Source of the DNA: Combretum micranthum
Taxonomy: Eukaryota > Streptophyta > Magnoliopsida > Myrtales > Combretaceae
Direction: 5' to 3'
Length of the DNA: 64,000 bases
Assembly: GCA_024138025.1 (NCBI GenBank)
Contig: JAMXBD010000112.1
Coordinates: 186,001 to 250,000 of the forward strand
Shown here one piece after another: positions 37,153 to 49,312 of the stretch. A model generated the notes under the pieces. The model was not told the DNA's origin, did no database searches, and saw nothing but the letters and a program-made list of their open reading frames with translations. A program made the translations under genes and the position numbers. Numbering within the stretch: position 1 is the stretch's first letter; every line of letters begins with the position of its first letter.

Positions 37153-38916
37153 TCTAAATCATATTACATGCATAACAAATATGTGATTGTTCGTGGAAAA
37201 ACAAATATATAAACTCTCTATGTATAAATATAACACATGTTAGCAAAAGGACTAACAAAAAAAAAGAAGTTAGGAAATTGTGTATATAATATATTATAAT
37301 AAAAAGATTCAAATAACTTTTGGTTTTATTCAAAATCGACAAGGTATGTTTATATATATCTTATATATTTCTAGTTTAATACTGCAATTGATATGATAAG
37401 TAATATTAAAATATGTATTGTTAGTAACTAAACTTTAGATAGTGCTTGAACGCAAAATTTAAAACTGCTAATGTATACTTTTTTTTTTTTTTTTTGGCCA
37501 TCAACTACTAATGTATACCTAATTATTATTTTTACCTATTTCACTCCCGACTCCTCAGAGCATACCAGCGGCAAAGGTTAGGTTGCGAAGAACCATCCGA
37601 TCTTTTCCACCGAAATGAGACAATAAATAATTGAATTTTGTGCTAGTTACGTAATAATAATGCCTACCAGTGATTGATAGCTGGCATGAGTGGCGGCGGT
37701 TACTATGTAGTGTACTAGACCTTTTTTTGCTTACTTGTACGATAATATATTTAATTTATGTTTTCTTGGTTCAGATGATGTTAATGACTAGGGCTTGTAT
37801 ACGAGGACTTGGGATAAAATGTAAACAATAAAATTGTTGTTAATGACTAGGGCTTGCGATATATATTTTTTTTCTTAAGATTATTTCATTTCATATCCTA
37901 GTTTTACTTATTTTCATTATTAACTATATGAAATTTAAAGATTTTAATTTCATAACTTAACATCACCAATTTTCACAATCAATTATTTAAATTTTGTTTA
38001 ATTTTGCAATAAATTAATTATTTCACTTGAATATAATAAATAACCTTTAAAAAGTTTGTAAATTATAAATTGATATTTTTAAACTTTAATAGTGATTATA
38101 AAAGTAAGTAAAATTAAGGTATCAAATGCGATATTTGTGATCCCTTTTTTAATTAAAAAAATTTAATGCATTGTATTCATCAATGTTGCGGATACCTAAC
38201 GTTTATGTTAATACAATTTTAATATATACAATATATATAAATCACAAATATAATTATTTAAAAACTATATACATTTTTTAACTCTTAATGTTATTTTTAT
38301 TAATATTTAAACACCAAATATTCATGCCAATTAAAACTACCTTTTTGTTTTCTATTGATAATGAATAGATCTTCATCATGGAATGACTATTTAGACCATC
38401 TTTTCTAAGTAAGTTACTTAACATGTCATATTAGTTTTTTAAGCAACTTTCGTTTCAATCAACTCTCCACTTTATCCGTCAGTTACTTAAGAATTTTTTT
38501 TTATAATTTTTAATACTTTTTAATACTTTTTGCGAGTGACGTATTATATTATCATTTTAGATTAAAAAATATTTTCCTCACTATGTTAAATACTATGGAA
38601 ATAAATTAAAAATATATTAAAATTGCAATTATTTTATTTTCATGCAGTAATAGTGATTATTAATTTATTATTTAAAAAAAGAGAGTATCAAAGTATAAAT
38701 TATTTTAGATGACTTCATAATAGTTGATTTATTTTATGGATGATATTTACGACAAGTTAGAAACAAGATAATTTAATTTAAAACAATCAATACAAGCAAC
38801 ATACAATTTAAAATAGTACAAAACCAACATTTGAGGGAGAAAAAAAAAACACCGACATACAATTTAAAATAGTCAACTATGACAAGTAAATGTCAACTAA
38901 TGAGTCCAAATCGCTC
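37153..38916. other. Intergenic, no gene recognised
   Basis: Very AT-rich. A poly-T run lies near 37480. The sequence ATGACTAGGGCTTG occurs twice (about 37784 and 37842). I looked for the terminal inverted repeat of the neighbouring PIF/Harbinger element here and could not find it. Confidence 0.4.
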
Positions 38917-40213
38917 CTACACATGTTCAATCAAGTCAGTTTGTAATTGACAATGTCTAACCCTATCATGGAGTCGGATATTTTTTTGGATAGACATCAC
39001 ATATTCTGCAATATGATTATGAGAAATACGAGGTGCTGATTCGCTATTGTCTCCCAATTCATAATATGGTACTTGAAAGTTAAAATTATAGTTGTGTTGC
39101 TCATCTTCAATAATCATATTATGTAAAATTATGCATGCTCTTATAATTGTCCTAAAATCTCTTGATTTCGAAAACGTAAAGGTCCACGAACTATGGCAAA
39201 ACGAGATTGTAGTACTCCAAAAACCCATTCAACATCTTTCCAACATCCTTATTGGTACTTAGCAAATAACTGCTCCTTTGGGCAAAGTGGATATGAAATA
39301 GTTTTAATAAATATTGACCACATTGGATATATGTCATCATTGAGATAATATCATGGATCATAGATTTTACCATTCATGGTGTAGTGTGTCATTGGAGCGC
39401 GTCTTTCTAGGACATCATCAAATAGGGGTGACCGCTCTAGTACATTAATATCATTGTTTGAACCCAAGATACCAAAAAATACATACCATATCCAAGTGTG
39501 TCAGCTTCAAGTATGATTGTCAAAGACCCATGATCTCCTCTATTATGCACGCCTTCCATTCAATCGAACAATTTTTCCACTTCTAATGCATACAATCAAT
39601 GCTTCATAACATACCAAGAAATCCACATTACTTAGCCATATTAAGTAAGCGTTCAAATTAGCTTGATTTGGCCTACATTTATACTCATCACCAAAACAAG
39701 TGAGGACCCCTGAGATGAATTTTTGACACATTGTATGGTTGCGCATTCAGCCATTCACAAGTAGTCGTTTAAAGCATCACCCACTACTCCATATACTAAC
39801 ATATGAATAGCCACAGTACACTTTTGTTGTGGTGAAGCACTAAGTTTACTAGCAACATCCCTCTTTCGTGTAAAATAAGATGAGTAATCTTATAGTACTT
39901 GTACAATGCGGAGGAATACACTTTTTCTCATTCGGAATCTACATCAGAAATGCTCATTGGTGTACATTGGGTTGTCCGAGAAGTAGTCATTATAAAGACG
40001 ATTATGACCTTTTGGATGACCTCTATTGATGTACTTTTGCTTATGTTTTCTAGTAGAGGTGGAACTATTAGATACATGTAAGATCACTTGATATAAAACG
40101 AGTAATTAGCTCAGATCGCTAACTACTCACTCTAATAAAATAAATTCATCAATTGCTTTGTTATAACCATTATTTTGCTCAGAATCAGTGCTGCTTGAGC
40201 TACTAGTAGACAT
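38917..40213 (-). pseudogene. PIF/Harbinger (HARBI1-like) transposase, broken
   Basis: The minus strand can be followed from MSTSSSSSTDSEQNNGYNKA (ATG at 40213) to a stop at 38917. Blocks in family order: KYIDRGHPKGHNRLYNDYFS with DNPMYT and FRMRKSVFLRIVQ; DVASKLSASPQQKCTVAIHM; EYKCRPNQANLN; SIDCMH (catalytic Asp) with KWKNCSIEW; YYLNDDIYPMWSIFIKTISY with PLCPKEQLFA (DDE domain); WVFGVLQSRF-like; and IILHNMIIEDEQ near the end. At least six stops or frame shifts interrupt it (for example after ALND, FAKYQ and FILLE). Known: this superfamily moves by DDE chemistry with a separate Myb-like partner; no partner gene is seen. The element ends were not located. Confidence 0.88.
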
Positions 40214-40219
40214 TATGTT

Positions 40220-43200
40220 TTGATAGGATGGAAAATAGAATAGTATACACTTTGAAGCAAGAAAATTGAAGAGTGTATTTTATGAAGACATACTTATTTG
40301 CCATTTATAGAACTTCAACTTTAACAGCTAGTTTATCATGAAATAATTAAAAAAAAAACAGAAAAAAATTAAACTGCTGGTTTTAGGCCCTAAACAATTT
40401 TTTTCCTTAAATTCGCAATTATGGGGTAAATCCCTAAACTAATGCAGATCTTTGAACGAGCTTTATCTAGACATATTAGAAAAAGGATTAAGAGTTATAT
40501 GTTGAAAGTTATGACTAATTGAAATTTCGACAATTGAGGCCTAGGTTGACACCTCGACTATGATATTGCCATGTTTCTTAGATTATGACTAAAATTTGTG
40601 GGCTTTGACTCATGGCTCATAATTGGAAAATTTAGAGGATATTGCAAATTAGGGAGACCTTGGAAAAAATACACCAAATGGAAGGCATGATCAAGCTTAT
40701 GAAATATGAGGTGTTTGAAAATTTTATGAGTTTGGTGAATCATCATGTGGTAAATTTTGATAATTATTTAGGTCCATGTATAAAAAATTATAGATGGAGA
40801 GATTTTTTGAGAATTATAAAAATAATTTGTAAATTGAGAGATTTTTGAATAATAAGAAATTATGGTGAATTTTAAAAATAAAAAATTTATAAATTTTTAT
40901 ATATTTATAGATGTAGAAATTAAAAAAAATTTGCAGTTGCATTGGTTAGAACGGCTAAATTTCATTTTGACCAAAACATCTGTAATTATTTATTGTTGCT
41001 ACAATAATCAGTTTTTAATTAACTAGCTTTAAATGTATTTTATGGGTCCTTTAATCTGACAAAAATAAAATATAAAATAAATAAAAATGAGATGCTTTAC
41101 AAAGCAAGGATACTTCATCAAACACCTCATTTTATCGATTAAACAACATGGTGTTTTTTTTTAAGAATGAATTAGGAGACATCGATAAGATTGTCTTTAT
41201 AAAAATCAAAAGGGACCTGGGTCCGGTTTAACCTAACAAAGCTACTCGCTTGTACTGTTCCATCAAGACATTTTCAATCCTGCCAATGCGAGATATAATA
41301 AAATCGTGACGAAGGGACGAATGGCAAGATTGATAATATTGAAATTTTTAGGGGTAACATCATGAAGAGGGCGTCCCTGTCACTGGGTCAAAGAAGACGT
41401 GACAAATGTTCCCATAAAAGCCCAATATAGATGTATATATATCTGCAGCTGGGACTGGGAGCTTAAGGAAATATCTATTGGCCGATGTCTTTATCTTACC
41501 CTGGACTTATCAACCATACCATTAACAAGTACGCTTCTCCCAAAAATTACTCCATGAATATACATGGGCCGACTTTATGCTCTCACATGATACTTTATCT
41601 TGCATATGTAAGTTGCAAAATGAAAACCATCTCAAATCTCAGGAAATTATTTTATTTAGAACACACCCATTTGGAATTTTACGGAGAAAAATATATTGAG
41701 ATTCGTAACTAATGATAGGATGTAATATACAAATTAAAAAATTGAAATTCTAACAATTCTTTGCATTACAAGTTCATATGAAATAGCTCCATATGGTTCG
41801 ATTTGAGATATGGGAAAATCAAGGAACATGACCAAGAAATCATCCAATGATTAGACCAGCAAAAACTGAAAATAAAGAAAGAAATGCCATCTAAAATGTT
41901 AGGATATTCTATGTAGGTAGGGCATAAATATCATCTCAAGGATATAAATATTTAATTGTAAAGATTAGCGGAAATGTTGCAAAAAATTAGAAAATATTGA
42001 TTGATTAATATTTTAAAGATTTAAATTTATAACAGGTTAACAATTTTGCAGAAGAGGTCGAAAATCGTTATCTCATTTTTCATTTTAGAGCCACACAGGA
42101 AAAAAAATAAAACCATTTAGACATATATATATATATATATATATTTACATACCACAGCATACATGTAATCACAATACGTGCGTAAGAATTAATTACAATA
42201 ATAAATATAAAATAATTTTTGTATTAAACCATATACCAATCAATGATTTCGGGAAGAAAAAATTATGCATTAATGGTGTTACAATACTTAAAGGAAAGAG
42301 AATCATACAGCACTCCAGATACATTGTGTATATGTTAAATTGGAAAGGAAAAATCTAAACATTTTATATCTATTTCATTGAAGAAGTTATCAACATAAGG
42401 GGTGCAATTGGAACGGGTTATATACATAAGACCGGAACCTAATTAGTTTCTCGATGATATCTTCTATAACCGACCTTAAACCTATAAGGTTTTTATCGCC
42501 ATACCAAAACCTGCCCTTATAGGGTATTAAGTCAACCTGCCTCATCTCGTTTGACTTGATTGAGGATAATTTAAGTATAAAATCAAAATAAATAATTAGT
42601 CCAACCATAAAAATAAATAGCGAAATTCAAATCAACCTATTTAAACAAAGAATAATATCTCCAAATAGTATGAAAAAAAATAGATCTCCCTTATTTTCCT
42701 AACAAAAAATTAATATACTATTTGTGAAAATTTAACTTTTATACATAACATAATAAAAAAAAATGTATTATACAATATGAATATTAGTTTAACCTAAATA
42801 AATACAAAATTATGAGTTGAGCTTCAAAGATCATATCACAATAAATATGAGTTGAGAGAGAGATAGTAACGAAGATTCTAATTAATTAAGGTTTTCTATT
42901 GAATTTGAATTGCATTTTTATATAATTTTTTATTTTATTATATTTTGGTGGGTTTATTTTTCCATTGGGTTATAATTATGACCTGTAACTTAACCTAAAT
43001 CCTATAGAGTTTTTAGCAATTAAGGACTCTATAACAATTCATTTGTTCGCATCCCCATACATACCATTACAACAAATAAGGTTTTTCTTTCTTTTTTTCT
43101 TTTCTTGGGAACAATGAATAAGATTTACTTATTATATTTGCATAGCCATATCACATGCCATAATATTACACAATATATATATATATATATAAATATACAT

Positions 43201-43510
43201 AGTCTAGATGCAAGATAATGAACTATAAATTAAGATAGTGATAGCTTCATATCCTACTAAAAATTACTTATAATCCTTTATTGGCATTTATAGAAAGTAA
43301 TGAATTTTATACATAAATATTGTATTTTTTTGGGCTAAATTATAATAAAATCCTTCAATAAAATTCTTATTAATTAGTTATAATAAAGTTAATATAATAT
43401 TAAAGAACATTGTAAGCAATTTTAAATCATGAGAAAGATTTGGAGTCTAAAATTGTTTAATAATGTAGCAATATATATACATGCTGACATGGACATATAC
43501 TTGTACATTA
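40220..43510. other. Intergenic, no gene recognised
   Basis: AT-rich with an AT microsatellite at about 42124-42143 and another near 43172-43190. Small ORFs (40642, 41485, 42390) have no recognisable motifs. Confidence 0.4.
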
Positions 43511-43727
43511 TGTAATATCCCTCAAATATAAGGTGGGGAAACTCTAATCATCGAGGCGTTTTTTGGTGTAATGACATGGAATTTATCAGAACTCCATAGT
43601 TAATCATGTTAAGTGGGGTGCATTCCAAGAATGGGTGACCTTCTATGAAGCAGCTAACACCAATGATAAAACCGTATGTCATTTAACCAAAGCAAACAAT
43701 ACATTAGTAATGTAGAGTTCTTAGTCA
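43511..43727 (+). repeat. Cassandra 5' LTR
   Basis: 217 bp, from TGTAATATCCCTC to the TCA before TTAGATGTGG. The 5S-like segment spans about 43580-43670. Confidence 0.82.
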
Positions 43728-43734
43728 TTAGATG

Positions 43735-43746
43735 TGGTATTAAAGT
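43735..43746 (+). other. Cassandra primer-binding site (decayed)
   Basis: TGGTATTAAAGT sits 7 bases after the LTR. It differs from the canonical TGGTATCAGAGC at three positions, all transitions. Confidence 0.75.
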
Positions 43747-43917
43747 AGATCACTAGTCAAAATTGGGGGAACTAAGTGCTATACAGGGCAAAGTTGCTCA
43801 GAGCGTGGGTACCTCATAAGTTTGTATAAAGCACCTATAATGTCCTCTCTACCTTATGTGGTTCTGGATTTGTATAAGTAAACTGACGAAGACGTCGGTA
43901 CTATAAGTGGATAGGTA

Positions 43918-44133
43918 TGTAATATCCTTCAAATATAAGGTGGTGGAACTTTAATCATCGAGATGCCTTTTGGTGTGGTGACTTAGAATTCATTAGAACT
44001 GTAAATTTAAGCATACTTAAGGAAGAGCGTTCTCAGGATAGGTGATCTCCTGGGAAGTAGCTAACACTAAGGATAAAACTATGCGGCCTATTGCTAAAGC
44101 GAACAATACCTTGGTGCGTGGAGTTTTAGGTCA
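43918..44133 (+). repeat. Cassandra 3' LTR
   Basis: 216 bp, from TGTAATATCCTTC to GGTCA. Its 5S-like C-box region (GTGATCTCCTGGGAAGT) is closer to true plant 5S rRNA than that of the left LTR. A purine-rich AAGTGGATAGG precedes it as a polypurine tract. Confidence 0.82.
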
Positions 44134-44164
44134 TTATATATTATTTATATGTATATTTTTAGCC

Positions 44165-44835
44165 TAGTTGGTTCAGTGGATCATCAAGTTTTCAAAAATT
44201 TAAATGAAAATGTTAATAAGTTCTGTTCAACTTTGACCGTGATCACTAACGTAAGCAAGCACACCTATCGAAGTAACATAGAAAATATTAGGTTATATTC
44301 CTTGAGGATGGTCAGCATCTAATGTACTTACTTTTTATCTATTATCTAGCTAAATAAAAACTTAGAAAAGTACATAAAAAATAGAAGCTAAACTAAGGTT
44401 AATGCTAAAATGTATATACATGTTTTCATGGTAAAATTAAGATTAAGTTTGTAAATATAAGATGAGACTTAGGATTTACTTTACCAATTCCTTATCATGT
44501 GATTTCTTAACAAACTCAAAGAGTTTTTTGCTGGGTGTATTTACACTATCAGATTCATAAAGATAAGTTAAAGCATCTCTCAAGGTCAAAAACTCTAGAT
44601 TTAGATCGGACCATCGGAATCTCTCTTCTCGAGTTATCAACAATCTAGATCTGCATAAAGTTTAGGAATCCTTCATTTATAAACCCATTTTGGCAATTTA
44701 AAAATAAGTGATAGAAAGTTTCACCATCTCTCTTTTAAGATGATTATGAGCAACTTCATTAGTAACCTTGATCTTTTCAAAAGAATGATCTCTTGATCTA
44801 TTTAGTTGAAATTAGACGTGGATTTAAAAGGTGCA
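44165..44835 (-). repeat. 3' LTR of the gag-only element, left part
   Basis: Matches 53659-54312 closely, for example GATGAGACTTAGGATTTRCT and CCAATTCCTTATCATGTGAT. The match stops near 44812; the last part before the solo LTR (about 44813-44835) has no counterpart in the other LTR. The LTR continues at 48352. Confidence 0.88.
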
Positions 44836-47800
44836 TGTCACGCCCCATAGGGTATCCTAAACGTAACACGCCGCCACATACTATACAACTCTCGAATTTC
44901 TATCCGAGCCTTTCGGGAGTCTTGTATAGATGTAAGGCGTCCATTTATGACAATAGAATACTCAATCGATGGAGTTAAGAAGTTTAATGTGGCGTTCATT
45001 AGTCATAGATAATAAACCAAAACACGTATTTATACTTTACAAAATCTAAGGGGCATTCTCGCGCAAATAATATCAGGTCCATTACAGTCATCCAGAGTCC
45101 TTTAGTTTCCAACGGAAGTCTAAACAAAAGCAAAGTAAACTTCTATGGGAAACTCCTATCTCCGGTACCTGAGCTGTGGCTTGCCTCGGCCTAAGCCAAA
45201 TGAACTCGTGCTGCAACAAATAAAAGCTATGGGGGCGTAAGCTAATTAGCTTAGTGAGTAAGAACTTCCATATCACAATTAATATAATTCATTTAAACAA
45301 GTGATTATTCATGCAAATGTATGCATCAGACAAATGAGTTCAACAAACATATGACCAGCCGGAAATCATTTGTTGATGGACTTACGCCCTCCATCCTGGG
45401 TTAGCAGATTAACGAATCCTGCGGTACAACGCCGTTTAAGCTCACGGTCAATTGAACAATAATTCGTTTTATGGATCACGATTAACTAACATATTCGTTT
45501 TATGGATCACGATTAACCAACATATTAGTTTTATGGATCACGATTAACCAACATATTGGTTTTATGGATCACGATTAACCAACATATTCGTTTTATGGAT
45601 CAAGAAAAGCCAACCAATGCTAATGCTCCATCCCCGTCGTGATATGAATGAGTTCAATTATAATTGAGGTCAAATATATATAATTCATTCTTTTAGGTGA
45701 CCAACAATTATTCGCAGACAATCAATATAAAAGCTAGCTAATCAATCATAGCTTAACACCCGGTTCCGATATTCTTAGTTCCATTTCACACATCAACAGC
45801 AGACAAATATATAATCCCATATACCCCATCATTACATATCCATTTTTATCTTTGCCTACACCACTAGTGCCACTAACAATACAATCACAAACATTAATTG
45901 AGAGTGAAAGTAGTACTCACTCGGCCATGGTTCACCGGTCTTTTAGTAAAGTAATCGGGTGGTAAGGTATCGTCTTGCTCGGGATCACCTACCAAATAAG
46001 AATAATCCTAATAAGAATCTCATCATTTAACTATTCCAAGCTATGCATCTCAGCGTTGAATTCGGAATTCGCGCTATTGCGGAAGTTCCAACTTAAAACG
46101 GCCATAACTTGGTCAATTTTAACTCGGAATTTCGCAAATTTTATATCGATCTCTATCTACTTCGAAAGATATATCTATTCTAATATTATTTTCAAGTTTT
46201 GAAAACATTAAGGTCACAGAACAGTAGGATCAGATCTGTTCCGTAAATTCTCCGATTCCGAAAAATTGTTTTACATTTGATAAAAATGTTCCTAGTTGAT
46301 GATTCATGTATAGATGGTAATGAATGAGTCCTAATATGACTATCATGTAAGAGCTCTATATGCATGGTTTTGATGATCTTTGATGATAACTCCCATGGCT
46401 CCTAATTATTAAGAATTTCATAATGATCACTTATGACAACTAAATTTTCCCAACTCTACATTCCCTAGGGTTCTTATGATTTTATTCTTGGAATTTACTT
46501 ACCACCTAAATGAAAATGAGTTTCTCAACTCTAATTAATCATGACTTCATTTATGCATAAAAATCCACCTTTTTCATTGGGTAAATATGTTTTTAAACAA
46601 GCTACTTACAAAAATCCGAATTTTGTAAATTTCCTTTTCTTGCATTTTCTTTATGAGAAAACTTGTTTAATGCATCAAAATTGAAGCTTCATTATATCTA
46701 TTATCTAAGGACTTCATTTAACTCATAAAACATCCAATTTAAACTTAAATACTAGGTGTTCATGTAGGCATGATTCTAAATTACGAATTTGACTATAAAT
46801 CCATATATCAATATTTTTCATTCTAACTCCACTACTTGTTTTACATTTTTCTCATACCTAAACTCATCTAAACTTATGAAAATCATTCCTTAAGGGCATC
46901 TATTACATATACCTTCCAATTTTTATGAAAAATATGAGTTTTAAAGTGGTTTTGGTGGTCTTTAAGGTAGGGTTCTAAATTCATCCGAATTTCCAACAAA
47001 TCATTTCTAACAAAACCTTTTCTTTTTCAATTTTCTTGCCTTCTATACATGAAGATCTACTATCTAACATATCTATACATAAGCAAGGCTACATCTTTAT
47101 GATCATCAATGCATGAAAATCCAAAATAACCATATGAACATGAATGTAGATGAAGATATAAATATCTAAACACTAGATCTACTAAATATAATGCATGAAT
47201 CATAAGTTTCATGGCATGAACATCAATATATATGCAAGATCTCTACTTTGCATGCATGAACAAGATAACATCTAAAAAAAAAAAAAAAACTCATCTAAAC
47301 ACTAGATCCATGTCTTGTGATGGCTTGATATTCTTGTTCAAGTGTTTTCATGTCTCTAGCATATGCTTATTGGGATTAAATGGGAAAACACACAAGAAAT
47401 AGCTTTGCCATTGCAAGATTTGGTAAGACTGAAGCTTGAAATCAACATACCACTAGAGATTAAAGGTAGAAATGAAGAGGAAAAGAGTTGAATGTGTGAG
47501 AGTGAGAGGGGAGGGGGGTCACGGCACAAATGGGAGAGAAAGAGAGGGTTTCTTCTTTTAGAAAAAAATTGAACAAGTGAAAATGAGGAGAGAGACAGTA
47601 AATGAAACTTATATATGAATAGATGAGGGTTTTTGATGGAATAAAATAGCAAAAATTAAATCAAATGAGAGGGGGAAAAGGGGGAGGGGCGCGGCCTATA
47701 TGGGGTGAGGGAGAGAGAGAGTTTGAATTTTTGATGAATTTGTATTTTGTGTAATTAAAATGTAATAATTATTTAGAAAACAAAAATTCTTGGAAAAGAA

Positions 47801-48298
47801 AATTATAATGAGTAGTTGTAAGGATGTAAGAACAGGGTATAGGTAGTGTGTAGTGTAGGTTGTACTTATGAATAGTAGACAAGACATCTACTTTACCGGT
47901 TGTAACGAAAACACAGGAAAAGGCTATAACCGTAATTTTTATAGCCCGAAAAATTATAAAATTGATATTTTTGGAATCCTTATAAAATTACGGTTCTAAT
48001 GAATATTCTGGAACATTTTTCTGAGTTCGTGGTCTCGGGGCACGCTTTTCCGTAATTGAGCTCGGGAAGGCCCGAAATTGAAAAATTCCCGAACTTAAAA
48101 TATTCAAAGGTCTAAAATATACTTTGGAACAATAATTCATATTCATTTACTTTATAAAACTTCTTTTATTATGAAACCGAAGGAAAGCCGGATTTAGGAT
48201 TCCTAGGCTTCTCTCACTAGACTTAAACTGGACTGGATTAGGGTTTCGCTTTTCAACTCCCGAGGTTTTCTTAACTACTGAGATTATCGGGGTTTACA
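44836..48298 (-). mobile_element. Solo LTR (3.46 kb) of a Ty3/gypsy chromovirus, inserted in another LTR
   Basis: Starts TGTCACGCCCCATAGGGTAT and ends GGGGTTTACA. It is flanked by a perfect 5-bp duplication, GTGCA at 44831-44835 and again at 48299-48303. It is homologous along its length to the 3' LTR of the element at 57317 (LTR 57317-60730), including an internal 31-bp tandem array and the TTATGGCCGTTTTAAG region (plus strand AAAACGGCCATAACTTGGTC). A full LTR with an intact duplication and no internal domain indicates LTR-LTR recombination after insertion. Strand is given by comparison with the pol-bearing copy. Confidence 0.93.
45473..45608. repeat. 31-bp tandem repeat inside the solo LTR, about 4.5 units
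   Basis: Units of the form TTCGTTTTATGGATCACGAT + TAACCAACATA. Four full units and a partial fifth that decays at GGATCAAGAAAAGCC. The family counterpart at 57948 has three units. Confidence 0.93.
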
Positions 48299-48351
48299 GT
48301 GCACCACGCATTTAGACCCACGGAATTATGGTTGGGCTGCTAAATACAAAT

Positions 48352-49297
48352 ACCTAGTCAATATTTAATTAAAAAGCTCATTGAAATCACATGAATCAAG
48401 ATTTGGATTCATAAACCCTAAGTTAAGATAATTGCTTTTCCATAGATGCAAACATTAAGAGAAAATTTAAGAGACATAATATGAAAATATGAAAGAATAT
48501 TATAGATTAAGCATAAATATGTCTTGCAAAAGACAAACAATGGGTTAAAATGATTTTACCCATAAAACTTAAAATTTCTTAACAAGAAGAAATAATTCTT
48601 TCACTAAAGATTCCTCCTTGTATTCTACATTCATAACTTGTTACATATGGTACACCCCTCATTGGACGTCTATGCACATTTTTTTATAGGTTATAGGCAT
48701 AGAAATCATGAAGATTTTATTTGCTGACATAACAAACTCTTTATAACACAATTCATCTTTATTCTCATACGTACGTCGATGAGCTAACTAATTTGTGATA
48801 GCTACATAGGGTCACTTTTTGCAGGTCTGATCCAATGCTTGAAGTTTGACTACGGTCTAAGCCGTATTCTTTTCCTTTAGAGGCTCGAATTTTGGCTCTA
48901 CTTTAATCACGGGTAAAATCTAGGGCTCAACTTTGAGGCATGATTGAAGTTGTATCATGAAGTCTAGAGCTCGATCATCTCATTGTAAATTAGTGTAAAC
49001 TAATGGTCACATCGAGGGCTCGGTTTTGGGTGTAACTAGGAATTTTGCCTTGTTTTGCCTTATAACTGTGCCATCGACATGCATTCTTTAAGGCCTCGAT
49101 AGAAATCTATTTTTGAAATTTATTGTTGTTTTGCTCCAAATCTGATCTGAAATACTTTATTTCTTCTTTTCTTGATTGTAAGAGATGAAAAACGATATTT
49201 AAACAATGAAAGCATAAAATTTATAGGAATTTATCTAAAATTGGATCAAATCAAGCATAAATTCCTATGTATAGAATAGAGTATAAAAAACTTATCA
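48352..49297 (-). repeat. 3' LTR of the gag-only element, right part
   Basis: Resumes with ATATTTAATTAAAAAGCTCA, matching 54310-55237. Its end ACTTATCA is TGATAAGT in element orientation, the LTR start. The 48304-48351 stretch between the solo LTR and this point has no match in the other LTR, so one LTR gained or lost about 70 bp. Confidence 0.88.
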
Positions 49298-49312
49298 AAT
49301 TGCCCCACACTT
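49298..49312 (-). other. Polypurine tract of the gag-only element
   Basis: On the minus strand AAGTGTGGGGCAATT directly precedes TGATAAG. This AAGTGTGGGG-AATT/TGATAA junction is a familiar form in plant Ty3/gypsy elements. Confidence 0.8.

Larger units (their letters stand above)
43511..44133 (+). mobile_element. Cassandra-type TRIM retrotransposon with 5S rRNA-derived LTRs
   Basis: A 623-bp non-coding element has two LTRs of about 217 bp, both starting TGTAATATCC and ending in TCA, separated by 190 bp. Each LTR carries a 5S rRNA-like region: TATCAGAACTCCATAGTTAA and AAGAATGGGTGACCTTC in the left copy, and CATTAGAACTG plus AGGATAGGTGATCTCCTGGG in the right, matching the internal A- and C-box region of plant 5S rRNA. 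A primer site reading TGGTATTAAAGT (9 of 12 to the Met-tRNA site) follows the left LTR. This combination defines Cassandra. It encodes no protein and depends on other elements. Confidence 0.9.

Noticed and set aside
43580..44090. Genuine 5S rRNA genes
   Set aside because: The 5S-like segments are diverged, lack full 5S length and lie inside paired LTRs with a primer site, so they are Cassandra parts.
45473..45608. CRISPR-like direct repeats
   Set aside because: Units are head to tail with no spacers and lie in a plant LTR; this is an ordinary tandem repeat.
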